From NCBI GenBank assembly GCA_026874595.1, contig CM049306.1:8548519-8612518 (forward strand): a DNA stretch of 64,000 nt. Direction: 5' to 3'. Below, piece after piece: positions 12,567 to 24,641 of this stretch (within the stretch, counting starts at the first letter, position 1; each line of letters starts with the position of its first letter). The notes under the pieces were generated by a model. It saw only the letters and a list, made by a program, of their open reading frames with translations. It ran no database searches and was not told where the DNA came from. The position numbers and the translations under genes were made by a program. The DNA is from Sipunculus nudus. Lineage: Eukaryota > Annelida > Sipuncula > Golfingiida > Sipunculidae.

Positions 12567-13096
12567 TTGTGTCCCTCCAGCCCATGGACTATGTCCACAG
12601 CTGAAGTTCAGTCACTGTTTTAAAACAGTAACCCTGGACTTATAATCATGCACCCTGTGGTGCTTGTACACTAAGTACAGCTCTGTATGGTGCCAGTGGT
12701 ATGCAGAAAATAGACCCACACGGAGTAACAGTGATGGGTATAGCTTTGATGTTTCAGACAGAATTCGCTTTGAGCAAATTAACCTCCCACTCCGAAACGC
12801 CAGGGTCTTCTTCCCTGGAACTCCTTTAATTAACCGGTGTCTCTTCAAGCTGGTGGCAAAATATACAGCCTTATATATGTGCTAGCAGCGTTTATTGGAG
12901 GAAAGTACTCGCGGGTCGCAAGGCTGACGCGGGATCGATTTTCCCGCAGCAGCCACGGGCAGGAGCTACCAAACCATTGTGATTGCACGGTGCAGGCGGT
13001 TCTGTGCTGTCTGCGCTTCATAATCTGGTTATTCCCAGAGTCGGGTGTTTGTAATACGTTCTTCCATCAGGGTAATGCCTCGCCTTGTCCTTACAG

Positions 13097-13340
13097 ACAT
13101 GACGCCTTCATAGAACAGCTGGAACATTGCTTCTTGAAATCAAGAGAACGAACACAAGAATCCGGTAAGATTTGTGTATATCTGCTTGACATCTGCTATT
13201 CTTTTCTCTATTACTCCTCTGCACTGACGGAATCTGTGCTGTGTGATTATACATGCTCCACTGCCTTGTCATTGCCCCCAGGTAAATCAGAAAATGAGAT
13301 ACCGATGATACCTATGTACGCGGACCTGTCGGACCTGTGA
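13097..13340 (+). CDS. Candidate last two exons of an unidentified gene (partial)
   Basis: The putative exon 13097-13164 follows CTTGTCCTTACAG and ends before GTAAGA. The next, 13282-13340, follows ATTGCCCCCAG and ends with TGA. Spliced, they read about 22 residues (HDAFIEQLEHCFLKSRERTQ then ES), a Gly made across the junction, and KSENEIPMIPMYADLSDL. The intron is 117 bases, a multiple of three, with no stop in frame, so retention would insert 39 residues. The first exon begins with one base of a split codon, so upstream exons are required, but none was found. The product is hydrophilic and ends in an acidic-aromatic tail; I do not recognise it. The alternative is a chance arrangement of splice-like sites. 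Confidence 0.35.
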
Positions 13341-13557
13341 TATTCTGAGGATTGAATCATATTTGGTTGGCGGGAAGGTGAAACATTTCCAAAGTGAAGG
13401 GGAAAGGATTATGTAATGAAGAATCTTTATGTCATTTTCTCCATAGCTGAGATTTTTCTGCAGAGAAGCCGCAGTAACAGTTTCAATGAAAAGACCGGTG
13501 TAACTTCGCCCATTTTATATCTTATATTTTAAACATATACATTTATGTCTGTTTGTC

Positions 13558-13587
13558 CACCCGCCCGTCTGTCTGTCTGTCTGTCCC

Positions 13588-13622
<35 letters not shown>

Positions 13623-13636
13623 ACGCACACACACAA
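13558..13636. repeat. Compound pyrimidine low-complexity tract
   Basis: In order: GTCT repeats, a C run of about 14, a (TC)n tract and a short (CA)n tract. Confidence 0.9.
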
Positions 13637-13756
13637 GTGTATATCAATGTTACAGAACTCATTAAGCTAACAAGAACTGAGATCTCGCACAGTAATTGTT
13701 TCTTATTTGCTGGAAATATTAGGGGTCTTCAAGCTTTGTGTGGTTTAGATAATTAG

Positions 13757-16700
13757 ATCTTTCATCCACATACAGAACGTCTATATTTAAAACAGTAGTG
13801 GTTGTATAACAGATCATGTACTTGTATCAGACAGACCCAGATAACGTGCTAGCTGCATATTGGTGCAACACTTAGCACACAGCACGAAACAGCTTAGTGG
13901 GAAAAACGTTAGCCTGTAAGTAAACAGCTTTGAAGTTTTTTTGTGAATGGGTCCATTAATGTGTAATGGGAGCCGATTAAAATTAGGAAACCAGTACGTT
14001 CTAGTTTAACAGCGCTACAGCCTGAAGTCACGTTGACATGGCAACCGACAGCAGCAGATGCCTTATCTGAAAATACATGATGATCAATGCGGATCCTCAT
14101 ATCTCCCAAGACTGTCAATGATACCTGTGAAGCTTTTACCGATTCCGCGACGGATTTATCTCCTTATAATTATACCAGGCGGTGAATACAGGCTCTCTTT
14201 GTATGCAACTCCCCGATCTGTTGGCCACAAACAACAATAAAAAATCTTGGTTTATTTATCGATCAGTGTTTGTTATGACACGTCTTAATGTGTCGGACGG
14301 GAGGGTTAGGCAGAATTGGGAATATATACATAATGATCATGGATGTCAGAGTCAGAAACAAATAGCTTGAAGGATAGCTCACCCGGGCCCCGGCTCCCAC
14401 ATCAATCTCCCACCAACAAAAGCCGCTCGCAAGTCTTTGTTTCCCCTCCCAGGGGGCCGTCATGGCGGACCAACAACGCGCGCCTTAAAGACCTTTTTGC
14501 ATGATGAAGCATTTAAGATGCAGTTCCTATGAGAAATCTTTTTCGGGGCGGTTTTAAAATTTCTCAGATGATACTATTAAACCACGTATATGTTAGATAT
14601 ATGCTATACATATACAACATATTCATGAAGCCGAGGCGAGTCAAGCACATTTCCCAAGTCTCGCAAGACAATACTGGCTTAGGGCAGTGTCATTTTCAGC
14701 ACAGACATTTTCCAGGGGCCTTGAATTTTTTTTAAACCGAGAAAACACTAGGGATTTTCTGTCGGTTGTTCAGCAAATATTTCTGGCTCGATAGAAGTGG
14801 CCTCCCCACTGAGCCAAGTCGCCAGATCCTTGGCGGGACTCAACGTCAGAAGGCGAGCAGGCGACAGGCAAACAGCCTCCATGCTGGAACAAACAGTAAA
14901 TCTGTTTTATTACTTTTTCTGGGCAGATGGACTCTAAGTGATTGAATTATATTCGGGAAGAATCGAGAAACCACGCGTGAGAGATTCCGTAACGAGAGGA
15001 GCTCTCCGAGCCAGACGACAATACGCCTCTATGTACCAGAGCTTCCACTTCAGCTGTATATGTTCAGAGGAACACTTGTATAAAATTGTCTGACTTACAG
15101 GTTTTCCACTGTACGTTGTTGCAAGGCAATGCCGAAAAATTACCAAGCCCCAGATTTTGAAAGTCCTACATTTTTTTCAAATTCAAATAAAACTATTTTC
15201 AGCATTTCTAACTGTTTTTTTACACGGCTTTATACAACCTTTACTGTTTTACAATATTGATTACACAATTACATTATGTTATTGCATCCGATTTTATTTT
15301 ATTCACACATGAAATGTGAGTGTTTTTACTTATTTTAATAGTCTGCATAATAAGAGTTTCTGTTCAGTTCGTTTGGCATTTTTAATATAGAATATTAATC
15401 TTGTCTGACCTTGATAATTTAGACAGAGGTTTGATTATTCAGCAATATGTACGTCTTATTGTAACTTGCACGCCGGTAAGCCGCCATCCGACGGATTAGT
15501 GCGGTACCTGGTACCCCATTACAGCTTTTCAGTTCATCATTATATAGAATGGCAGTAGAAATAACGGAAAATGTGTGCATTGCTAATTGAGAACAAACCC
15601 GGCTCAGAGTGAATTCATACCCCAGAATATGTTTCGGTCAAGTTTCAGTTGCCTTGGTAATACAGATTATATCATATATACAAACTTAGGAATATTATAT
15701 AATTCACCAACTCTTAAGAGCGAAGAGATTGTTTTCCAGTAATTAACCTTGATCAGAATCAGCTTCTCATTACAATTCTGCATGACTTTAAGTGCATTTC
15801 CATTTTCGGGCAAGGTGACGTTTGCCCTAGTTGTTATAATTATGATGTTATAATGTAGAATAGTGAATAACATATAGTTGCTATACGGTTTTCAAACATT
15901 ATTAGTGCGAAGATATTAGGTGCAGGTGTTTCTCAAAATCGCCGGAATATTCATGTGTCGGCACTAATAGATGTTTATTTTTTGTAAATTTAAACCAACC
16001 ATATGGTCGTTAAGTTAATATCTCTAGTCAGATAAAGTTTAATAAAATGACCTTTGTTTCGAATTCCATGAACACTTGAATGAGCAATTTCGGAACATAA
16101 TTATCGGAATTGATTTCTTTGCGTTGCAGGTCGCCAATGCTCACACAGATTTCATTGCAGTCAAAAATTAAGGAAACGATAATTGAATAATTTATAAAAA
16201 GGACTTGACCTAACCGTATTCCCCATGAAGTATTGATGTCGTAACAGAGCTGCAGAAGAACGCTTTACGGCAGATGCCGCGTGGCATGTGATTTAGAGTG
16301 AGTTTTTCACACTAAAGGCCAGTAGGTTGTGTGAAGTGTCTGCGAGGAACGTAATCTGCCAGATTTCCCCATTCTTATCCACTGTCCTGCTGCTCTCTAT
16401 TGATTTTCTTCATTGCCGATGTGAAATCATCCAAGCAGTAAAACCCGTACCTAACACACATTATAAATCCAAACCACAGGACCCAGCAACTCGAAACTAT
16501 GGAAACCATGTGTTCTGACTTCCGTTTTTTGGGCACTAACTGAATTACATCATTCCTCAATAAAATTATGGTTAATTCATTACATCATTATCACACAAAT
16601 AATACCCATAATATATAATGCATGTTTACATGAAGTGGCTTCAAAGATTACTGGATAGCGTAACTAAGCTATTAATACAAATATCAAAGTCATTAATAGA

Positions 16701-16799
16701 TAAGGTATACTGTTTGTGACACAAATTCCTTTGTTGACTGTATATTTTTTTACCAATATAATACCACGTTAATATGCGTGAAGATTGAATATGCTTTTC
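13757..16799. other. Non-coding sequence with a GC-rich island
   Basis: No supported exon. The part at 14380-14470 is GC- and CpG-rich and contains GCCGTCATGGCGGAC, and 14800-15060 is also GC-richer than the surroundings. These could be promoter or enhancer DNA of a gene outside the window; that is only a composition argument. Confidence 0.3.
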
Positions 16800-16852
16800 A
16801 TTAGTCGTCCTTGGTTGGACCACCACTTCCCTAAATCCTGGATCCGCCCCTG
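16790..16852 (-). mobile_element. Terminus of a hAT-like MITE (family with 21.4 and 41.8 kb copies)
   Basis: Read on the minus strand the end is CAGGGGCGGATCCAGG, then ATTTAGGGAAG and GGTCCAACCAAGGA. The same order is seen at 21411 and 41825 on the + strand. CAGNG termini are typical of hAT elements. The other end is not recognisable here, so the copy is truncated. Confidence 0.5.
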
Positions 16853-16961
16853 CGACGGATGATATCCTTCAGGTGATACAGACATTTATACAGTTAGCCA
16901 TGTCAGATGTAAGACAAATGCACGGAAATTGCCCAGAGAGTAATCTAGTACTACATTATAC

Positions 16962-18604
16962 AACTAGAATACGGGTAGTCGACAAGCGACTACTTGTATC
17001 CGCCTAAATCAGAGTGGAACGGGTGAAGTGTTGCATATCAGCATGGATGTCTGCAGCCAAATTGTGTATGTAGGTTGCGCTACCTACCAAAAAATCCAGA
17101 AAGCCGTCCAAGTTGTATACATATGCAAAATTTAAGGCAGATAAGTCAAACCACTATATTGTATATGAGTGATTTTTGCCCTTGGCAGACAAACAGATGG
17201 ACGCTGTGCAAAAAAGGGTTGCAGGTGGCGCCACCAGTTAAGCGTATGATAAAGAGCTTTGTGAGAACTATACACATGCAAAATTTTGGCCCAATTGGTC
17301 AAACAGTTCCCTAGATATGAGCTTGGATGTCTGCAGCGTAAACTTGATTGTAGGTGGCGCCACCTGTCATAAAATCAGAAAAGCTATCCAGGATGTATAA
17401 GCATGCAGAATTTCAGGTGAATTAGTCAAACCACTGCAGAGATATGAGTGATTTTAACCCAAGGCAGACGAACAGCTGGACACTGTGCAAACATGGTTGC
17501 AGGTGGCGCCACCATTTTTTGTGTATGTTATAAAGCTCTCCAAGGGCTACATTTGTGCAAAAAAATTTTCCTGATCAATCAAACGGTTCCTGAGATATGA
17601 GCTTGGATGTCTGCAGCGTAAACATGAATGTAGGTGGCGCCACCTGTCATAAAATCAGAAAAGCTATCCAGGATGTATACGCATGCCAAATTTCAGGTGA
17701 ATTAGTCAAGTCACTGCAGAGATATGAGTGATTTTAACCCAAGGCAGACAAACAGATGGACACTGTACAAACATGGTTGCAGGTAGCGGCACCATTTTTG
17801 GTGTATGTTATAAAGCTCTCCAAGGGCTACATTTGTGCAAAAGAATTTTCCTGATCGGTCAAACGGTTCCCGAGATATGAGCTTGGATGTCTGCAGCGTA
17901 AACGTGAATGTAGTTGGCGCCACCTGTCATAAAATCAGATAAGCTATCCAGGATGTATACGCATGCCAAATTTCAGGTGAATTAGTCAAGTCACTGCAGA
18001 GATATGAGTGATTTTAACCCAAGGCAGACGAACAGATGGACACTGTGCAAACATGGTTGCAGGTGGCGCCACCATTTTTGGTGTATGTTATAAAGCTCTC
18101 CAAGGGCTACATTTGTGCAAAAGAATTTTCCTGATCGGTCAAACGGTTCCCGAGATATGAGCTTGGATGTCTGCAGCGTCAACGTGAATGTAGGTGGCGC
18201 CACCTGTCATAAAATCAGAAAAGCTATCCAGGATGTTTGCGCATGCCGAATTTCAGGTGAATTAGTCAAGTCACTGCAGAGATATGAGTGATTTTAACCC
18301 AAGGCAGACGAACAGATGGACACTGTGCAAACATGGTTGCAGGTGGCGCCACCATTTTTGGTGTATGTTATAAAGCTCTCCGAGGGCTACATTTGTGCAA
18401 AAAAATTTTCCTGATCGGTCAAACGGTTCCCGAGATATGTGGGTTTATGTGTGGAAACAGACGCACAAACGGACGCAGAGCGCAGAGGAAAGGTCAGAGG
18501 TCAAAACAAAATCGGGGCGCAGCAGTTCACATGTGACCCGAACATAATCCCGGGTTTCGGAAAATTCCGCCCAGCGGTTACGGAGGAGTTCTCCGGACAC
18601 CTAC

Positions 18605-18677
<73 letters not shown>

Positions 18678-18724
18678 CCAGCTGAAAACATAGTATCCGC
18701 AAAACTCTGTTTTGGCGGATACAA
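16962..18724 (-). mobile_element. Hairpin-ended non-autonomous element with 280-bp tandem core (copy 1)
   Basis: The left end shows AACTAGA, then a 7-bp-stem hairpin (GTAGTCG, loop ACAAG, CGACTAC; 16975-16993), then TTGTATCCGCCTAAATCAGA. The right end carries the inverted counterpart ACTCTGTTTTGGCGGATACA (18704-18723), itself half of an imperfect hairpin starting at 18692. Between them are about five units of 280 bases; a marker segment (GAGATATGAGTGATTTTAAC) recurs at 17439, 17719, 17999 and 18279. Each unit has two GGTGGCGCCACC palindromes. No protein is encoded. The architecture matches Pearl/Helentron-type non-autonomous elements; by that analogy the hairpin-plus-TCTAGTT end is the 3' end, so the element lies on the minus strand. 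Confidence 0.7.
18604..18676. repeat. (CGG)n trinucleotide tract, about 24 units
   Basis: An uninterrupted GCG/GGC repeat sits inside the hairpin-ended element, close to its putative 5' end. The inverted relative at 54.3 kb has no such tract at the equivalent place, so it arose in this copy. Confidence 0.95.
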
Positions 18725-19244
18725 TTATAGGTGGGCTGACCATCGCGAGAAAAGTACGTATACATATCATCACCGACCCAGGTCCTGCGATCGACTATGT
18801 GATTATATCCATGACAGAAGAATTCATAATTGTTTAAAGAATCTCGTCTGACAGTATCATTCAGTATCTTTAATAGAAGATACATTACTTGCAATCAGAA
18901 CGTTGCAAAGATGCGTGCACAACTTCACGGAACCACAGCCATACAACTGTACACGGTACCACTTTAGATGTGCAACCTTTATCAATCCGTATACTGGACA
19001 CAGAAAGAGGCCAAAATTTCTCTGTAATTATATATCTGTTAAATATGATCTACCAACTTTGAGAGGCACAAAATGTCTCAGCGGTAATATAGTGATGAGA
19101 CTACAAGGAGAGACTTGTCCTATCTTAGTTCCTGCTACATGACAACTTGATGATCTTTTACCTAACGCTGAGTCAATCTGCATTTTTTAAACCATAATGA
19201 AGGCATCTATATATGGAGGTAGATCCAGCAAAATAAATAATGAG

Positions 19245-19330
19245 GAAAAATGGGACTGTCAAAACCTAGCCATTGTATATAGAGGTATCCACTTTATGGA
19301 GGCGCCGTCTATAGGAGAGGTTCCACTTTA
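19245..19330 (-). repeat. Inverted partner of the 1.05 kb repeat end
   Basis: It shares GGACTGTCAAAA-like and TAGAGGTATCCACTTTATGG segments, in order, with the reverse complement of 1047-1110. Confidence 0.5.
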
Positions 19331-21410
19331 CTGTATAATCATCAATACATTTCTGGAAAGTTCTATGACATATTAATATAATAGTACTTTCTTGTTCACT
19401 ACACATTTACCATCATATCATGGAGTTTATATAAACATTACCTTCAGAACCAAAGAAAACCTATTTATTTTTAGATTATATTTCATGGTTGCAGAAAATT
19501 ATGGACCAATTTATACACGTTAATTTTACATGCATGGCTGTTCTACCTATTAGTCTTTATTTATTTAGTCACAAGTACGAACTGCTTTATTCTACCAGTT
19601 CACAGCCTGTACCCGACGAGTCCATCTCTTAAACAGTCTTCATTGGCCAAATAAGTGTAAATTGATCTGTTAGACCGACCAGAGGGGGTTTTGTAATGAA
19701 CAATTCGGAACTGCACCTAGGGGAACCTTTACTGTATTTGTGATGCTCACCCCAGGGCTTGCATCTATAAGAGGTGTTCTAATTTGAAACTGGGTCCTTG
19801 GAGCACTGATGGCTGGAGGGCGGCCCCAAAGCCTGTTTAAAATACGCCGTAATCGAGTAGACTGGTACTCACCTTATTTCTGCTCCCACCAGGCGCAAGC
19901 CAATATAGAGAAAGGCGGAATCATACCCTATAGAAACTAATGTTGAAACAGGTAATTGACGTAAAACTGTTCTGGTAATGACAAAAACACAAAAATTAAA
20001 GCTAGACTGGTTATGGTCCGCTAGTTGTTTAATTAGAGAAGGAAGCTGCAGTGGTAAAGAATGTCGTTGGTTTTCCGTTATTAAAGGTCTGCCTGAAGAT
20101 GTGTATAATTAGAACACACTCTACATGTTCACGCTAAATTAGGTTTCATTAATTAGAAATGGTCATTGTAATACACAATTTATAGATAATTATTATTTCA
20201 ATGTCGTATAATGATAAATAAACACGTCATGTTATTGAGAAAGAAGTGTCTGATTAAGGTGAACATGAATAGACTGTGACGTCGTGATTGTGCGGTTTTA
20301 GAAATCTTATAATCTTGTCATTATCACTGGGATACAAAACTCTGCTTCTGATAATCTTCAATTTCCCCCATCTATATGTTTTACTCCTTGATGGAATCAG
20401 GACTTAGTGACAATTAATTATTCTAACGAGTAAGAGATTCCAGTAATTAATATGAATTAATGACAAGGTCCTCTGTCCTTCGTCCATCAGTCATTAATAA
20501 TCCATGCGTCTAAAATTACATGGAACCTCCAACACAAGCTGATGGTATCTCCTCTCAAACTGGAAAGTAGAAACTCTCTTCATCATCCGATAAAAAAAAA
20601 TCATCTTCCCGATTAATCTTCCGAAATGTGGGTGGCACCATCTACTGACAAATGGTAACCGCATTCTAGTGAAAAGACATGGACCACGCCATGATATATT
20701 GTCAAAGACGTGGCGCAAGGGCAAACATGCCCCTAGAGGACTGTGTATAACATTCTGTTGTTCTTTTTTTCATAAATAGAGCACGCCCATTCAATGCTGT
20801 CATCCCGATCAGTCAAACAGTTGGCGAGTTTCGATAAACCTGTATAGACTTGCAAGAGACTTGAAGCGGTCTCAAGATCGTTTCAGTTCAAGACTGTATT
20901 GACCATTTACCAAGTGTTTATACTCACTTTCAAGTACAACAGTGCCGTTGTTTACATAATGACAAATTTTACACCAAATGTTCATCCCTAAAAAAAATGA
21001 TCGCTGGATTTGTTTTGCCTTTTAATTTCAACGCACGTGCAGGTTGGAATGCTGCTCACTTCTCAGCTGTCATATTTCTAAAACTCAGACTTATCTAATG
21101 ACAAAATCGCTACTTTATGGGTTAATTATTACCCGAATGCCTAGTGTTCATGTATTTCCCACATATTTCAATATAATATGTAATAAACTGACAAACTTTT
21201 TCAGTATCATAAATAAAAAAAGCTCAAAACTCCATTAAGAAACCCTGGACCTGTCTTAGGTTAGCATAGCAATCAAAGGTTTATAGAGCCCGTTCTCAAA
21301 AGAGCCTTGATATTGAAACCCGGCTTTATCAAAGAGATCTACTTGAGCGTTTGTTAATGGATGTACGCAACCCAATTTACTTTCAGTTGCCGAACTTAGC
21401 GCATTGTCAT
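19331..21410. other. Non-coding AT-rich sequence with homeodomain-type motifs
   Basis: No exon was found. Between about 20020 and 20470 TAATTA-core motifs cluster (for example TTAATTAGAG, CATTAATTAG, CAATTAATTA, GTAATTAATA) among GATAA and TGACGTCGTGA-like words. It could be a regulatory element, but base composition makes such motifs common. Confidence 0.3.
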
Positions 21411-21608
21411 AGGGCCGGATCTAGGATTTCGGAAAAGGAGAGGTCCAACCAAGGAGAACTTATGACAAAACGGAAAAAGGATGGTTCCAGGGCGTAAAAA
21501 ATATGTGTGAATCTTTTAAAAAAAGGTTGCCTCGGCTGGGAAAAAAAGGCGGGGGGAGGGGGTTCGATTCCGGATCCCCTGGACTCCCCCCCCCCCCCCG
21601 ATCCGCTT
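21411..21608 (+). mobile_element. hAT-like MITE copy
   Basis: It begins AGGGCCGGATCTAGGATTTC and GGTCCAACCAAGGA, as the 16.85 kb terminus does. It ends with a C-run and CGATCCGCTTC, a decayed version of the reverse terminus. There is no coding capacity. Length of about 200 bases agrees with the 41.8 kb copy. Confidence 0.5.
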
Positions 21609-22499
21609 CTTTGTCCTTTTTTTTCAAACAATTGTAAACATTCATAAACATCCTAACCCCAACATACATCCAGCCAATGACAGCCTCCATCTCTCTTGCA
21701 GCCTGCAAAATTCGACATACTCTGCATTATTCACATCCCATTCAGCGCGCCGTCCTCCCTCTAGCTTATCAAGTAAAATGCTCTTTCCAAATTCCCTTCA
21801 CGGCTAAAAAACTATTGTATCACTCGTGATCCACCGAGGGAGTCTGCGTTAGAACCATGCTGCAACTAATCATGACTGTCATCCATGTTCCCTTGCTCCT
21901 GGGTTTCACTTAAGCTGATTGAGCAATAGTGTATTGATGCCAAAAATGGGTCTGTCGTGTTGGCCCGAGGATTTAAATACATCCAATCCAATAACTCCTC
22001 GCTTTGCAACCCTGATGTACGTTGCTCATCTGATGCCGATTTAAGACCAAAGGACTCGGCCAAAAGGAAAAGAAAAGAAGCCCTTTGGACCAGAATTCCT
22101 TTACCGACGACATATAGTTTAATGGAACAAGTGACAAACGGTTTGTCTCAAATTAGAAAAGCTGTGATAAACAGATTTACTTTTCTTTTGATGTTCCCGT
22201 CGGGCCCCTTTAGACCACTGAACTACTTGCTGTTATGAATAAACCATAGAAAGGGTGATTTATGGAATCTGTATTTCTTAAATCGCAAGGCTTAAATAAT
22301 ATATTAATGCAAAGAAACCTTGTATGCTTTTGGATTTCTTTCAAATGAAATAACAAATCCTGCAGTTATTCTGAATATTCATGTGACTTGGGTATGTTTC
22401 TAAGTATGGGTAATCACGTTTTTTTTTCGAACATGAAATATATGACCGAAGCGTCGTTATCGTAATTTATAGGGATAAGCAAATCACTGAGAGGGTCCC

Positions 22500-22705
22500 T
22501 TAGCCGTTTCCTGACGAATCCCTGAGCAGATCTCCGACCAGATCCCTAAGCAGGTCCCAGGGCAGATCCTTGAGCAGATCCCTAGGCAAATCTACGAGCA
22601 GATCCCTGAGTCGACCTGAGCAGATCCTCGAGCAGATCCGTGTGCAGAACTCTGAGCAGATCCCCGAGCAGATCCCCGAGCAGATCCCTGAGCAAATCTC
22701 CGAGC
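22500..22705 (+). repeat. 12-bp degenerate minisatellite
   Basis: Variants of GAGCAGATCCCT recur about 16 times; the best-preserved part is 22640-22705. Confidence 0.85.
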
Positions 22706-22992
22706 ATGTTCAAGATATATTTATTCTTTTTCTTCTTGGAAATATTTTCTTACGAGTTTATTTCGCAAGGAATTACCCAAAAACATAAGGAATAATACGA
22801 ATGAGCAGGAACAGACGCGTGGCACACACCGGATAAAAAATGGTTTGAAGTAATGAGAGATGAAGGATATTACCATGTTCTTGTAAAACTTAAACATTGT
22901 ATTAATCCCACGCACACTCATCCTGCCTTCCATGTTAAAGTTTACCTTTAGCCTTCAGATTCTGTGCTTTGTTTACATTTCTGTCCTTTTTT

Positions 22993-24641
22993 ATGCCCCA
23001 GCCACAAAGTGGCCGGGGCATATAGTTTTACCCATGTCCGTCCTTCCGTCCTTCCGTCATTCCGAAATCAAACAGTTGTACGGACTTTTTTTTCGCAATG
23101 CCTGCAGATATTGGCCTGATTTTTGGTGTGTTGGCAGATATAGACCAGTTACAGATCAAGTTCGCGTTTCGTCCCGGTTGACCTACTTTTGACCGTTTTA
23201 CGGCTCCTAAACTTAGAAAATTTCATGAAAAATAGAAATATTCATGACAGATACACATGTACGGACTTTTTTTCGCAATGCCTGCAGATATTGGCCTGAT
23301 TTTTGGTGTGTGAGCAGATATAGACCAGTTACAGATCGAGTTCGCGTTTCGTCCCGGTTGACCTACTTTTGACCGTTTTACGGCTCCTAAACTTAGAAGG
23401 TTTCATGAAAAATATGAAATTTCATGACAAATACACATGTACGGACTTTTTTTCGCAGTGCCTGCAGATGTTGACCTGATTTTTGGTGTGTGGACAGATA
23501 TAGACCAGTTACAGATCGAGTTCGCGTTTCGTCCCGGTTGACCTACTTTTGACCGTTTTACGGCTCCTAAACTTAGAAATTTTCATGAAAAATAGAAATA
23601 TTCATGAAAGATACACATGTACGGACTTTTTTTCGCAATGCCTGCAGAAATTGGCCTAATTTTTGGTGTGTGGGCAGATATAGACCAGTTACAGATCGAG
23701 TTTACGTTTCGTCCCGGTTGACCTACTTTTGACCGTTTTACGGCTCCTAAACTTAGAAAATTTCATGAAAAATAGAAATATTCATGACAGATACACATGT
23801 ACAGACTTTTTTTCGCAATGCCTGCAGATATTGGCCTAATTTTTGGTGTATTGGCAGATATTGACCAGTTACAGATGGAGTTCGCATTTCGTCCCGGTTG
23901 ACCTACTTTTGACTGTTTTACGGCCCCTGAACATAGAAAATTTCATGTAAAATATATATTTTCATGACAAATACACTTGTACAGACTTTTCTTCACAATA
24001 CCTGCAGATATTGGCCTGATTTTTGGTGTGTGGGCGGATAATGACCAGTTACAGATCAAGTTCACGTTTTGTCCCAGTTGACCTATTTTTGACCGTTTGA
24101 CGGTGCTCTAACATAGAAAATTTCATAAAAAGGTGCACATGTATGGACTTTTTTTTTGCAGTGCCTGCAGATTCAGGCCTGATTTTTTGTGTGTAGGCAG
24201 ATAATAACCAGTTACAGATCGAGTTCTTGCTTTGTCTCAGTTGACCTACTTTTGACCATTTGACTGCTCCTGAATAAAGAAAGTTTCATGAAAAATATAA
24301 ATTTTCATAACAAATGCATATGTACTGACTTTTTTGTACTGATAATGACAGTTACAGATCGAGTTTGCGTTTCATCCCGGTTGACCTACTTTTGATTGTT
24401 TTACGGCTCCTAAACATAGAAAATTTCATGAAAGACAGAAATTTTTATGGAAAATGCACTGGCATGATTTTTGGTGTGTTGCTTGATAATGACCCGTTAC
24501 AGATCGAGTTTGCATTTTGCCCTTGTTGACCTACTTTTGACCATACGACACCTCCTGAACTTAAAAAATTTTCCAAATTTTACAAATGTTTCTAACTTGC
24601 CCAAGGCGGGGGCATTCGTGTCGTTCCGACACATCTAGTTT
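22993..24641 (+). mobile_element. Hairpin-ended non-autonomous element with 180-bp tandem core
   Basis: The 5' end is a strong hairpin (ATGCCCC.GCCAC, loop AAA, GTGGC.GGGGCAT; 22993-23021). The core is about eight units of 180 bases, with ACGGAC/ACAGAC markers at 23080, 23261, 23441, 23621, 23801 and 23981, the right-hand ones more diverged and shorter. The 3' end has GGGGGCAT, a 6-bp-stem hairpin (GTGTCG, TTC, CGACAC; 24618-24632) and TCTAGTTT. No protein is encoded. The arrangement is that of bivalve Pearl-like/Helentron-derived elements; transposition would depend on a Rep-helicase supplied elsewhere (inference). Confidence 0.72.

Noticed and set aside
18601-18894. Poly-Ala, poly-Gly and poly-Pro frames over the CGG tract
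   Set aside because: They are translations of a trinucleotide repeat inside a non-coding element, with no flanking conserved protein.
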